Part shown: positions 19,016-33,900 of the stretch, one piece after another | How the letters are laid out: every line of letters begins with the position of its first letter | Numbering within the stretch: position 1 is the first letter of the stretch | Source: Leptasterias polaris | Lineage: Eukaryota; Echinodermata; Asteroidea; Forcipulatida; Asteriidae | NCBI GenBank assembly: GCA_037783415.1 | Contig: JAZGTN010000002.1 | Location: 6,572,001 to 6,636,000, forward strand | DNA length: 64,000 nucleotides | Direction: 5' to 3' | Position numbers and translations under genes: made by a program | The notes under the pieces: generated by a model | What the model was told of the DNA's origin: nothing | Seen by the model: the letters and a program-made list of their open reading frames with translations, nothing else | Databases searched by the model: none

Positions 19016-19679
19016 TATCATCCATTAAGTTTTTGAATACCTGTAGGGGCGCACCACTCTAAATAATCTCCCATAGGAACCAATGCTAAATGATAAATAT
19101 TCAAAAAATACTCAAAAAATCGTGTAAGTCTCTCAGCCTCTTGAAAACCAATCAGACATATTTCCGGACAACTAAACTTCAGAAATCTTTTCAATTTTTG
19201 GCAGGTCAGCCGTTTGGAATTTTTGCTAACTACCCCAGAAGAAAAAAACACGAAATGTGTTTTTTCCAAAACCGACTTGCTGCCGGTTTTTGTGAAGCAC
19301 TTCTACTTTTCCCCGGTCAAATAGGGCCAACTTTAATGCCTAAATTTATCAAGTCTCCTCAAAAGTTGCAGCACAGAACCCCCAGGTTGTGATAGGTTCT
19401 TATATTTACACAATCTATTAATTGCATGACCCCCAAAACGTTATAATTAAAAATAAGTTGTGGGTTTACAAATTATGAGAAGTAGCTTGGCGCATGAATT
19501 CTGGCTTATTTAGTGTGGTGCACCCGTAGCCCCTGCTCCAAATCAATATAGCGCCCCCATTCGGCCAAAATTAGTTAGGGCCATGTGACAAGAGGATGCC
19601 ATGTTGTTGCATGTACCGATAAATTCGTCGTGTGTAAATGTAACACGGAAAAACAGATCACTTGAATAAAACAAAATAA
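19016..19679. other. Non-coding stretch, nothing recognised
   Basis: Overlapping plus and minus open frames of 80-100 codons occur, but neither has domain-like sequence, splice context or codon pattern that would support a gene. Confidence 0.5.
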
Positions 19680-20720
19680 AACTAGACTAAATTTTTTGTT
19701 GCATAACAAAAACGAGGTGTTCGGCATGATATTAAAATTTTGGTCGTAACAAATCCCAGCTTGAATTCATGCAAGCTTAGTTTCAGCTTGACCAAGCATT
19801 TATTTATCTGCATAAAGATCTTGTAAAACTGCTCATTGAAGGTGAAGTCATGTTACACTTAATGACGTCATCGTGATGTGAACTAAATTTGTGGATGTAA
19901 AACATCCCAACTTGAATACGTGCAAAGTTTCACCTTGATCACCAAAGTTGTTCTTCACATGTAGATCTCGTTAAAAAACTACCTTTATGGTAATGTAACG
20001 TGAAAAATGATGACGTCGTGAACAGCCAGCCACAGCGCTGTGTACATAGTTGACATGCAGGTCAATACATACGTGGGCTTTATCGTCCGATTTTGAAGAC
20101 AAAATACAAAGGCAAATTTTGACCTTCCGGTACGACCAGAAGAAGAGGTCATACGATTTTGGCGTTAACTTTTCAAATGTAGCCCCAGTCTTGATCTATT
20201 AGATCAATTATGAATATCATAGTTGTAAAAATCAAAGACATACAGCGTATAGCAAATGGTCACTTTTTAAACTTAAAAACCTTGTAATTTGACACCTGAT
20301 GACGTCAGCATGACGTAACTGAAGCGGTTTCATCTCCTAATGGTTATCTAACTATATGTACAGTTTCAAGTTTATATGAGCTTGGGAAGTGTGCTTTTGT
20401 TAGCGGACAATCGCGGGGGATAAGAAGAAAAAGAAGAAGTATTAACTAGATATAAGTTTTTGTTGCGAGCACAAAAACAAGGTGTTCGGGAATTTTTTTC
20501 CCCCCAGGACCAAGCATTTACTACTCAGTGTATAGATCTTGAACCTGCACCTTTAAGGTGACGTCATGTCACACTCGATGACGTCATCGTGGTGTGAACA
20601 AATTTTGTAGATGTAACCTATCCCAACTTGGATACATGCAAAGTTTCAGCTTGATTACCAAAGTCGTTCTGTACTCATAAATCTTGTAAGAACTAGCAGT
20701 GGCTCAAATGTAATTGAATT
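19680..20720 (+). repeat. Dispersed repeat family, further tandem copies
   Basis: Terminus hairpins start at about 19680 and 20446 (ACTAGA..., AGGTGTTCGG). The first copy has TGACGTCA at 19863 and 20300 and ends in GCGGACAATCGCGGGGGATA and an AAGAAG tail directly before the second. The second has TGACGTCA at 20559 and 20579 and stops near 20720. The first copy is shorter (about 766 bp) than the 1155-bp unit, so it carries a deletion. Confidence 0.65.
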
Positions 20721-21989
20721 TGGTAAATATGACTCTGTTAGAAATGTGTACGATAAGTTTTTATCAAAAGTTAGTGAATGAGTCTATTTAGAAACAAATT
20801 ATTCCACAACTACTTTCACAAGAGTTACTTCCTTCCATTGTTTGAACCCAATAAAGTTACCCTTTTCCCATGCAATTTGGACTTCATGTATTACATACTG
20901 AAGTCCCTACTCATATCACGCATAGAACAGAAGCACCACAATGACCTAACTATGTCCCGAGTTTACATTAATCCACTAATCCCAAAATGTCTGTAGCGCC
21001 CGCTAGAGTTGACTTTTGAATTGCGAGTTTATTTACTTAATTGGTTTTTGGACGGCCATTGGATGGAAGTATAATGTTTCTTGATATGATCGGCTGGTTC
21101 CCTTTACTTGTTTTTATAATGATCACATATGAAATAATCGTGTACGATTTTTTCACAACAAAGCTTACATGTTTAGAATGATAGAACATAAGAATTAAGT
21201 GTTTGACGGGTCAATAATGTCCTTTCATACAGAGCAACATTAATTTTTCAAATTCCCTTTCATTTTGGTTGCACATCTTAAAACGAGCCTTTGAATTACT
21301 CACAAGTACAACTATCATGTATGCCACTCACTGAAGTTTTTTATTTTTCAATGGATATTGATTCTTTATTTATTAATAAATCCGACTATATGCAAATCAT
21401 GTTGACATTATTAAGTTACAATTCTTATAAGTTTTAACAGGTTTTCAAATACTGTGATTTGGCTTCTCATGTATCGGTGCATGATACTTTGATTGTTCAA
21501 TACATATGCACTGATGATGATGTCGTTAAAATAAGTCGAGCATAGTGTGAGCTATTGGTTGCATTTTTTAAAATAGCTTGCTTGATTTTTAGACATTAGT
21601 CTTCATACAGAACGGTTTGTTAAATTTATAAAATTGAAAGAAAAGACACTTGTTTTTAAAAATTATGCAGGATAAAGGCAAGTCATGAAGACGGCAGTTT
21701 TAGCTTCTAGTGAATTTTAACTAATTAAATATTATTAATGAGTTAATAACTATTTCTACCTGTATGGTGCATCATACACTCGGCAAGGAATTAGGGAATG
21801 GAACACAACAATGATTATGAAATCTTTCACTGGAGACCATTCGGGTACTGGATGTGTTGTATATTCTGAAGAAGAAAAAAACAATTATATACAAAGTATG
21901 ACTCAAAGCAATGTAAGTCAAGCTGAAACTGCTCAATTTCATAAAATTCAAGACTTACTAAAATTCAAGACTTACAACATTTCATGATT
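20721..21989. other. Non-coding stretch left of the satellite
   Basis: AT-rich single-copy-looking sequence. No exon, tRNA or transposon end was recognised. A direct duplication of AAATTCAAGACTTAC at about 21940-21980 lies right at the satellite boundary. Confidence 0.55.
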
Positions 21990-24900
21990 ATATAATAATT
22001 GATTCGGATAATTTCAAGAAGATTCATTCACTTTGAGATACTTTCAGGGATGTAATAGTGGGGGCCTGTTCTCGCAGGCAGCTTGCGTGGTGACTGTATA
22101 GGTAGTATTGTGTACAATGAGCCCAAACGTTTGAGACGATTTTGACTTTGAATAAATCGGTCATAAAATAGGGAACTCGTTTGAAAATTATGTGTCTTCA
22201 AGCTATACTATTCACTAATTGATTCTGAGAATTTCAAGAAGATTCATTCACTTTGAGATACTTTCAGGGATGTAATAGTGGGGGCCTGTTCTCGCAGGCA
22301 GCTTGCGTGGTGACTGTATAGGTAGTATTGTGTACAATGAGCCCCAAACGTTTGAGACGACTTTGACTTTGAATAAATCGGTCATAAAATAGGGAACTCG
22401 TTTGAAAATTATGTGTCATCAAGCTATACTATTCACTAATTGATTCTGAGAATTTCAAGAAGATTCATTCACTTTGAGATACTTTCAGGGATGTAATAGT
22501 GGGGGCCTGTTCTCGCAGGCAGCTTGAGTGGTGACTGTATAGGTAGTATTGTTTCTAATGAGCCACAAACGTTTGAGACGACTTTGACTTTGAATAAATC
22601 GGTCATAAAATAGGGAACTCGTTTGAAAATTGTGTCATCAAGCTATACTATTCACTAACTGGTTCTGAGATTTTCAAGAAGATTCATTCACTTTGAGATA
22701 CTTTCAGGGATGTAATAGTGGGGGCCTGTTCTCGCAGGCAGCTTGCGTGGTGACTGTATAGGTAGTATTGTGTACAATGAGACCCAAACGTTTGAGACGA
22801 CTTTGACTTTGAATAAATCGGTCATAAAATAGGGAACTCGTTTGAAAATTATGTGTCATCAAGCTATACTATTCACTAATTGATTCGGAGAATTTCAAGA
22901 AGATTCATTCACTCTGAGATACTTTCAGGGATGTAATAGTGGGGCCTGTTCTCGCAGGCAGCCAGCGTGGTGACTGTATAGGTAGTATTGTGTACAATGA
23001 GCCCCAAACGTTTGAGACGACTTTGACTTTGAATAAATCGGTCATAAAATAGGGAACTCGTTTGAAAATTATGTGTCATCAAGCTATACTATTCACTAAC
23101 TGATTCTGAGAATGTCAAGAAGATTCATTCACTTTGAGATACTTTCAAGGATGTAATAGTGGGGGCCTGTTCTCGCAGGCAGCTTGCGTGGTGACTGTAT
23201 AGGTAGTATTGTGTACAATGAGCCCCAAACGTTTGAGACGACTTTGACTTTGAATAAATCGGTCATAAAATAGGGAACTCGTTTGAAAATTATGTGCCAT
23301 CAAGCTATACTATTCACTAATTGATTCTGAGAATTTCAAGAAGATTCATTCACTTTGAGATACTTTCAGGGATGTAATAGTGGGGGCCTGTTCTCGCAGG
23401 CAGCTTGAGTGGTGACTGTATAGGTAGTATTGTGTCTAATGAGCCACAAACGTTTGAGACGACTTTGACTTTGAATAAATCGGTCATAAAATAGGGAACT
23501 CGTTTGAAAATTATGTGTCATCAAGCTATACTATTCACTAACTGGTTCTGAGATTTTCAAGAAGATTCATTCACTTTGAGATACTTTCAGGGATGTAATA
23601 GTGGGGGCCTGTTCTCGCAGGCAGCTTGCGTGGTGACTGTATAGGTAGTATTGTGTACAATGAGCCCCAAACGTTTGAGACGACTTTGACTTTGAATAAA
23701 TCGGTCATAAAATAGGGAACACGTTTGAAAATTATGTGTCATCAAGCTATACTATTCACTAATTGATTCGGAGAATTTCAAGAAGATTCATTCACTCTGA
23801 GATACTTTCAGGGATGTAATAGTGGGGCATTTTCTCGCAGGCAGCCAGCGTGGTGACTGTATAGGTAGTATTGTGTACAATGAGCCCCAAACGTTTGAGA
23901 CGACTTTGACTTTGAATAAATCGGTCATAAAATAGGGAACTCGTTTGAAAATTATGTGTCATCAAGCTATACTATTCACTAACTGATTCTGAGAATGTCA
24001 AGAAGATTCATTCACTTTGAGATACTTTCAAGGATGTAATAGTGGGGGCCTGTTCTCGCAGGCAGCTTGCGTGGTGACTGTATAGGTAGTATTGTGTACA
24101 ATGAGCCCCAAACGTTTGAGACGACTTTGACTTTGAATAAATCGGTCATAAAATAGGGAACTCGTTTGAAAATTATGTGCCATCAAGCTATACTATTCAC
24201 TAATTGATTCTGAGAATTTCAAGAAGATTCATTCACTTTGAGATACTTTCAGGGATGTAATAGTGGGGGCCTGTTCTCGCAGGCAGCTTGAGTGGTGACT
24301 GTATAGGTAGTATTGTGTCTAATGAGCCACAAACGTTTGAGACGACTTTGACTTTGAATAAATCGGTCATAAAATAGGGAACTCGTTTGAAAATTATGTG
24401 TCATCAAGCTATACTATTCACTAACTGGTTCTGAGATTTTCAAGAAGATTCATTCACTTTGAGATACTTTCAGGGATGTAATAGTGGGGGCCTGTTCTCG
24501 CAGGCAGCTTGCGTGGTGACTGTATAGGTAGTATTGTGTACAATGAGCCCCAAACGTTTGAGACGACTTTGACTTTGAATAAATCGGTCATAAAATGGGG
24601 AACTCGTTTGAAAATTATGTGTCATCAAGCTATACTATTCACTAATTGATTCGGAGAATTTCAAGAAGATTCATTCACTTTGAGATACTTTCAAGGATGT
24701 AATAGTGGGGGCCTGTTCTCGGAGGCAGCTTGCGTGGTGACTGTATAGGTAGTATTGTGTACAATGAGCCACAAACGTTTGAGACGACTTTGACTTTGAA
24801 TAAATCGGTCATAAAATGGGGAACTCGTTTAAAAATTATGTGTCATCAAGCTATACTATTCACTAACTGGTTCTGAGATTTTCAAGAAGATTCATTCACT

Positions 24901-27900
24901 TTGAGATACTTTCAGGGATGTAATAGTGGGGGCCTGTTCTCGCAGGCAGCTTGCGTGGTGACTGTATAGGTAGTATTGTGTACAATGAGACCCAAACGTT
25001 TGAGACGACTTTGACTTTGAATAAATCGGTCATAAAATAGGGAACTCGTTTGAAAATTATGTGTCATCAAGCTATACTATTCACTAATTGATTCGGAGAA
25101 TTTCAAGAAGATTCATTCACTCTGAGATACTTTCAGGGATGTAATAGTGGGGCCTGTTCTCGCAGGCAGCCAGCGTGGTGACTGTATAGGTAGTATTGTG
25201 TACAATGAGCCCCAAACGTTTGAGACGACTTTGACTTTGAATAAATCGGTCATAAAATAGGGAACTCGTTTGAAAATTATGTGTCATCAAGCTATACTAT
25301 TCACTAACTGATTCTGAGAATGTCAAGAAGATTCATTCACTTTGAGATACTTTCAAGGATGTAATAGTGGGGGCCTGTTCTCGCAGGCAGCTTGCGTGGT
25401 GACTGTATAGGTAGTATTGTGTACAATGAGCCCCAAACGTTTGAGACGACTTTGACTTTGAATAAATCGGTCATAAAATAGGGAACTCGTTTGAAAATTA
25501 TGTGCCATCAAGCTATACTATTCACTAATTGATTCTGAGAATTTCAAGAAGATTCATTCACTTTGAGATACTTTCAGGGATGTAATAGTGGGGGCCTGTT
25601 CTCGCAGGCAGCTTGAGTGGTGACTGTATAGGTAGTATTGTGTCTAATGAGCCACAAACGTTTGAGACGACTTTGACTTTGAATAAATCGGTCATAAAAT
25701 AGGGAACTCGTTTGAAAATTATGTGTCATCAAGCTATACTATTCACTAACTGGTTCTGAGATTTTCAAGAAGATTCATTCACTTTGAGATACTTTCAGGG
25801 ATGTAATAGTGGGGGCCTGTTCTCGCAGGCAGCTTGCGTGGTGACTGTATAGGTAGTATTGTGTACAATGAGCCCCAAACGTTTGAGACGACTTTGACTT
25901 TGAATAAATCGGTCATAAAATAGGGAACACGTTTGAAAATTATGTGTCATCAAGCTATACTATTCACTAATTGATTCGGAGAATTTCAAGAAGATTCATT
26001 CACTCTGAGATACTTTCAGGGATGTAATAGTGGGGCATTTTCTCGCAGGCAGCCAGCGTGGTGACTGTATAGGTAGTATTGTGTACAATGAGCCCCAAAC
26101 GTTTGAGACGACTTTGACTTTGAATAAATCGGTCATAAAATAGGGAACTCGTTTGAAAATTATGTGTCATCAAGCTATACTATTCACTAACTGATTCTGA
26201 GAATGTCAAGAAGATTCATTCACTTTGAGATACTTTCAAGGATGTAATAGTGGGGGCCTGTTCTCGCAGGCAGCTTGCGTGGTGACTGTATAGGTAGTAT
26301 TGTGTACAATGAGCCCCAAACGTTTGAGACGACTTTGACTTTGAATAAATCGGTCATAAAATAGGGAACTCGTTTGAAAATTATGTGCCATCAAGCTATA
26401 CTATTCACTAATTGATTCTGAGAATTTCAAGAAGATTCATTCACTTTGAGATACTTTCAGGGATGTAATAGTGGGGGCCTGTTCTCGCAGGCAGCTTGAG
26501 TGGTGACTGTATAGGTAGTATTGTGTCTAATGAGCCACAAACGTTTGAGACGACTTTGACTTTGAATAAATCGGTCATAAAATAGGGAACTCGTTTGAAA
26601 ATTATGTGTCATCAAGCTATACTATTCACTAACTGGTTCTGAGATTTTCAAGAAGATTCATTCACTTTGAGATACTTTCAGGGATGTAATAGTGGGGGCC
26701 TGTTCTCGCAGGCAGCTTGCGTGGTGACTGTATAGGTAGTATTGTGTACAATGAGCCCCAAACGTTTGAGACGACTTTGACTTTGAATAAATCGGTCATA
26801 AAATGGGGAACTCGTTTGAAAATTATGTGTCATCAAGCTATACTATTCACTAATTGATTCGGAGAATTTCAAGAAGATTCATTCACTTTGAGATACTTTC
26901 AAGGATGTAATAGTGGGGGCCTGTTCTCGGAGGCAGCTTGCGTGGTGACTGTATAGGTAGTATTGTGTACAATGAGCCACAAACGTTTGAGACGACTTTG
27001 ACTTTGAATAAATCGGTCATAAAATGGGGAACTCGTTTGAAAATTATGTGTCATCAAGCTATACTATTCACTAATTGATTCGGAGAATTTCAAGAAGATT
27101 CATTCACTTTGAGATACTTTCAGGGATGTAATAGTGGGGGCCTGTTCTCGCAGGCAGCTTGCGTGGTGACTGTATAGGTAGTATTGTGTACAATGAGCCC
27201 AAACGTTTGAGACGATTTTGACTTTGAATAAATCGGTCATAAAATAGGGAACTCGTTTGAAAATTATGTGTCATCAAGCTATACTATTCACTAATTAATT
27301 CTGAGAATTTCAAGAAGATTCATTCACTTTGAGATACTTTCAGGGATGTAATAGTGGGGGCCTGTTCTCGCAGGCAGCTTGCGTGGTGACTGTATAGGTA
27401 GTATTGTGTACAATGAGCCCCAAACGTTTGAGACGACTTTGACTTTGAATAAATCGGTCATAAAATAGGGAACTCGTTTGAAAATTATGTGTCATCAAGC
27501 TATACTATTCACTAATTGATTCTGAGAATTTCAAGAAGATTCATTCACTTTGAGATACTTTCAGGGATGTAATAGTGGGGGCCTGTTCTCGCAGGCAGCT
27601 TGAGTGGTGACTGTATAGGTAGTATTGTGTCTAATGAGCCACAAACGTTTGAGACGACTTTGACTTTGAATAAATCGGTCATAAAATAGGGAACTCGTTT
27701 GAAAATTGTGTCATGAAGCTATACTATTCACTAACTGGTTCTGAGATTTTCAAGAAGATTCATTCACTTTGAGATACTTTCAGGGATGTAATAGTGGGGG
27801 CCTGTTCTCGCAGGCAGCTTGCGTGGTGACTGTATAGGTAGTATTGTGTACAATGAGACCCAAACGTTTGAGACGACTTTGACTTTGAATAAATCGGTCA

Positions 27901-30900
27901 TAAAATAGGGAACTCGTTTGAAAATTATGTGTCATCAAGCTATACTATTCACTAATTGATTCGGAGAATTTCAAGAAGATTCATTCACTCTGAGATACTT
28001 TCAGGGATGTAATAGTGGGGCCTGTTCTCGCAGGCAGCCAGCGTGGTGACTGTATAGGTAGTATTGTGTACAATGAGCCCCAAACGTTTGAGACGACTTT
28101 GACTTTGAATAAATCGGTCATAAAATAGGGAACTCGTTTGAAAATTATGTGTCATCAAGCTATACTATTCACTAACTGATTCTGAGAATGTCAAGAAGAT
28201 TCATTCACTTTGAGATACTTTCAAGGATGTAATAGTGGGGGCCTGTTCTCGCAGGCAGCTTGCGTGGTGACTGTATAGGTAGTATTGTGTACAATGAGCC
28301 CCAAACGTTTGAGACGACTTTGACTTTGAATAAATCGGTCATAAAATAGGGAACTCGTTTGAAAATTATGTGCCATCAAGCTATACTATTCACTAATTGA
28401 TTCTGAGAATTTCAAGAAGATTCATTCACTTTGAGATACTTTCAGGGATGTAATAGTGGGGGCCTGTTCTCGCAGGCAGCTTGAGTGGTGACTGTATAGG
28501 TAGTATTGTGTCTAATGAGCCACAAACGTTTGAGACGACTTTGACTTTGAATAAATCGGTCATAAAATAGGGAACTCGTTTGAAAATTATGTGTCATCAA
28601 GCTATACTATTCACTAACTGGTTCTGAGATTTTCAAGAAGATTCATTCACTTTGAGATACTTTCAGGGATGTAATAGTGGGGGCCTGTTCTCGCAGGCAG
28701 CTTGCGTGGTGACTGTATAGGTAGTATTGTGTACAATGAGCCCCAAACGTTTGAGACGACTTTGACTTTGAATAAATCGGTCATAAAATAGGGAACACGT
28801 TTGAAAATTATGTGTCATCAAGCTATACTATTCACTAATTGATTCGGAGAATTTCAAGAAGATTCATTCACTCTGAGATACTTTCAGGGATGTAATAGTG
28901 GGGCATTTTCTCGCAGGCAGCCAGCGTGGTGACTGTATAGGTAGTATTGTGTACAATGAGCCCCAAACGTTTGAGACGACTTTGACTTTGAATAAATCGG
29001 TCATAAAATAGGGAACTCGTTTGAAAATTATGTGTCATCAAGCTATACTATTCACTAACTGATCCTGAGAATGTCAAGAAGATTCATTCACTTTGAGATA
29101 CTTTCAAGGATGTAATAGTGGGGGCCTGTTCTCGGAGGCAGCTTGCGTGGTGACTGTATAGGTAGTATTGTGTACAATGAGCCACAAACGTTTGAGACGA
29201 CTTTGACTTTGAATAAATCGGTCATAAAATGGGGAACTCGTTTGAAAATTATGTGTCATCAAGCTATACTATTCACTAATTGATTCGGAGAATTTCAAGA
29301 AGATTCATTCACTTTGAGATACTTTCAGGGATGTAATAGTGGGGGCCTGTTCTCGGAGGCAGCTTGCGTGGTGACTGTATAGGTAGTATTGTGTACAATG
29401 AGCCACAAACGTTTGAGACGACTTTGACTTTGAATAAATCGGTCATAAAATGGGGAACTCGTTTGAAAATTATGTGTCATCAAGCTATACTATTCACTAA
29501 TTGATTCGGAGAATTTCAAGAAGATTCATTCACTTTGAGATACTTTCAGGGATGTAATAGTGGGGGCCTGTTCTCGCAGGCAGCTTGCGTGGTGACTGTA
29601 TAGGTAGTATTGTGTACAATGAGCCCAAACGTTTGAGACGATTTTGACTTTGAATAAATCGGTCATAAAATAGGGAACTCGTTTGAAAATTATGTGTCAT
29701 CAAGCTATACTATTCACTAATTGATTCTGAGAATTTCAAGAAGATTCATTCACTTTGAGATACTCTCAGGGATGTAATAGTGGGGGCCTGTTCTCGCAGG
29801 CAGCTTGCGTGGTGACTGTATAGGTAGTATTGTGTACAATGAGCCCCAAACGTTTGAGACGACTTTGACTTTGAATAAATCGGTCATAAAATAGGGAACT
29901 CGTTTGAAAATTATGTGTCATCAAGCTATACTATTCACTAATTGATTCTGAGAATTTCAAGAAGATTCATTCACTTTGAGATACTTTCAGGGATGTAATA
30001 GTGGGGGCCTGTTCTCGCAGGCAGCTTGAGTGGTGACTGTATAGGTAGTATTGTGTCTAATGAGCCACAAACGTTTGAGACGACTTTGACTTTGAATAAA
30101 TCGGTCATAAAATAGGGAACTCGTTTGAAAATTGTGTCATGAAGCTATACTATTCACTAACTGGTTCTGAGATTTTTAAGAAGATTCATTCACTTTGAGA
30201 TACTTTCAGGGATGTAATAGTGGGGGCCTGTTCTCGCAGGCAGCTTGCGTGGTGACTGTATAGGTAGTATTGTGTACAATGAGCCCCAAACGTTTGAGAC
30301 GACTTTGACTTTGAATAAATCGGTCATAAAATAGGGAACTCGTTTGAAAATTATGTGTCATCAAGCTATACTATTCACTAACTGATTCTGAGAATATCAA
30401 GAAGATTCATTCACTTTGAGATACTTTCAAGGATGTAATAGTGGGGGCCTGTTCTCGCAGGCAGCTTGCGTGGTGACTGTATAGGTAGTATTGTGTACAA
30501 TGAGCCCCAAACGTTTGAGACGACTTTGACTTTGAATAAATCGGTCATAAAATAGGGAACTCGTTTGAAAATTATGTGCCATCAAGCTATACTATTCACT
30601 AATTGATTCTGAGAATTTCAAGAAGATTCATTCACTTTGAGATACTTTCAGGGATGTAATAGTGGGGGGCCTGTTCTCGCAGGCAGCTTGAGTGGTGACT
30701 GTATAGGTAGTATTGTGTCTAATGAGCCACAAACGTTTGAGACGACTTTGACTTTGAATAAATCGGTCATAAAATAGGGAACTCGTTTGAAAATTATGTG
30801 TCATCAAGCTATACTATTCACTAACTGGTTCTGAGATTTTCAAGAAGATTCATTCACTTTGAGATACTTTCAGGGATGTAATAGTGGGGGCCTGTTCTCG

Positions 30901-33900
30901 CAGGCAGCTTGCGTGGTGACTGTATAGGTAGTATTGTGTACAATGAGCCCCAAACGTTTGAGACGACTTTGACTTTGAATAAATCGGTCATAAAATAGGG
31001 AACACGTTTGAAAATTATGTGTCATCAAGCTATACTATTCACTAATTGATTCGGAGAATTTCAAGAAGATTCATTCACTCTGAGATACTTTCAGGGATGT
31101 AATAGTGGGGCATTTTCTCGCAGGCAGCCAGCGTGGTGACTGTATAGGTAGTATTGTGTACAATGAGCCCCAAACGTTTGAGACGACTTTGACTTTGAAT
31201 AAATCGGTCATAAAATAGGGAACTCGTTTGAAAATTATGTGTCATCAAGCTATACTATTCACTAACTGGTTCTGAGATTTTCAAGAAGATTCATTCACTT
31301 TGAGATACTTTCAGGGATGTAATAGTGGGGGCCTGTTCTCGGAGGCAGCTTGCGTGGTGACTGTATAGGTAGTATTGTGTACAATGAGCCACAAACGTTT
31401 GAGACGACTTTGACTTTGAATAAATCGGTCATAAAATGGGGAACTCGTTTGAAAATTATGTGTCATCAAGCTATACTATTCACTAATTGATTCGGAGAAT
31501 TTCAAGAAGATTCATTCACTTTGAGATACTTTCAGGGATGTAATAGTGGGGGCCTGTTCTCGCAGGCAGCTTGCGTGGTGACTGTATAGGTAGTATTGTG
31601 TACAATGAGCCCAAACGTTTGAGACGATTTTGACTTTGAATAAATCGGTCATAAAATAGGGAACTCGTTTGAAAATTATGTGTCATCAAGCTATACTATT
31701 CACTAATTGATTCTGAGAATTTCAAGAAGATTCATTCACTTTGAGATACTCTCAGGGATGTAATAGTGGGGGCCTGTTCTCGCAGGCAGCTTGCGTGGTG
31801 ACTGTATAGGTAGTATTGTGTACAATGAGCCCCAAACGTTTGAGACGACTTTGACTTTGAATAAATCGGTCATAAAATAGGGAACTCGTTTGAAAATTAT
31901 GTGTCATCAAGCTATACTATTCACTAATTGATTCTGAGAATTTCAAGAAGATTCATTCACTTTGAGATACTTTCAGGGATGTAATAGTGGGGGCCTGTTC
32001 TCGCAGGCAGCTTGAGTGGTGACTGTATAGGTAGTATTGTGTCTAATGAGCCACAAACGTTTGAGACGACTTTGACTTTGAATAAATCGGTCATAAAATA
32101 GGGAACTCGTTTGAAAATTGTGTCATGAAGCTATACTATTCACTAACTGGTTCTGAGATTTTCAAGAAGATTCATTCACTTTGAGATACTTTCAGGGATG
32201 TAATAGTGGGGGCCTGTTCTCGCAGGCAGCTTGCGTGGTGACTGTATAGGTAGTATTGTGTACAATGAGACCCAAACGTTTGAGACGACTTTGACTTTGA
32301 ATAAATCGGTCATAAAATAGGGAACTCGTTTGAAAATTATGTGTCATCAAGCTATACTATTCACTAATTGATTCGGAGAATTTCAAGAAGATTCATTCAC
32401 TCTGAGATACTTTCAGGGATGTAATAGTGGGGCCTGTTCTCGCAGGCAGCCAGCGTGGTGACTGTATAGGTAGTATTGTGTACAATGAGCCCCAAACGTT
32501 TGAGACGACTTTGACTTTGAATAAATCGGTCATAAAATAGGGAACTCGTTTGAAAATTATGTGTCATCAAGCTATACTATTCACTAACTGATTCTGAGAA
32601 TGTCAAGAAGATTCATTCACTTTGAGATACTTTCAAGGATGTAATAGTGGGGGCCTGTTCTCGCAGGCAGCTTGCGTGGTGACTGTATAGGTAGTATTGT
32701 GTACAATGAGCCCCAAACGTTTGAGACGACTTTGACTTTGAATAAATCGGTCATAAAATAGGGAACTCGTTTGAAAATTATGTGCCATCAAGCTATACTA
32801 TTCACTAATTGATTCTGACAATTTCAAGAAGATTCATTCACTTTGAGATACTTTCAGGGATGTAATAGTGGGGGCCTGTTCTCGCAGGCAGCTTGAGTGG
32901 TGACTGTATAGGTAGTATTGTGTCTAATGAGCCACAAACGTTTGAGACGACTTTGACTTTGAATAAATCGGTCATAAAATGGGGAACTCGTTTGAAAATT
33001 ATGTGTCATCAAGCTATACTATTCACTAATTGATTCGGAGAATTTCAAGAAGATTCATTCACTTTGAGATACTTTCAAGGATGTAATAGTGGGGGCCTGT
33101 TCTCGGAGGCAGCTTGCGTGGTGACTGTATAGGTAGTATTGTGTACAATGAGCCACAAACGTTTGAGACGACTTTGACTTTGAATAAATCGGTCATAAAA
33201 TGGGGAACTCGTTTGAAAATTATGTGTCATCAAGCTATACTATTCACTAATTGATTCGGAGAATTTCAAGAAGATTCATTCACTTTGAGATACTTTCAGG
33301 GATGTAATAGTGGGGGCCTGTTCTCGCAGGCAGCTTGCGTGGTGACTGTATAGGTAGTATTGTGTACAATGAGCCCAAACGTTTGAGACGATTTTGACTT
33401 TGAATAAATCGGTCATAAAATAGGGAACTCGTTTGAAAATTATGTGCCATCAAGCTATACTATTCACTAATTGATTCGGAGAATTTCAAGAAGATTCATT
33501 CACTCTGAGATACTTTCAGGGATGTAATAGTGGGGCATTTTCTCGCAGGCAGCCAGCGTGGTGACTGTATAGGTAGTATTGTGTACAATGAGCCCCAAAC
33601 GTTTGAGACGACTTTGACTTTGAATAAATCGGTCATAAAATAGGGAACTCGTTTGAAAATTATGTGTCATCAAGCTATACTATTCACTAACTGATCCTGA
33701 GAATGTCAAGAAGATTCATTCACTTTGAGATACTTTCAAGGATGTAATAGTGGGGGCCTGTTCTCGGAGGCAGCTTGCGTGGTGACTGTATATGTAGTAT
33801 TGTGTACAATGAGCCACAAACGTTTGAGACGACTTTGACTTTGAATAAATCGGTCATAAAATGGGGAACTCGTTTGAAAATTATGTGTCATCAAGCTATA

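Noticed and set aside
19018..19392. Overlapping plus and minus open frames of 83-100 codons
   Set aside because: Neither has protein-like features or splice context; both lie in repeat-rich non-coding DNA.
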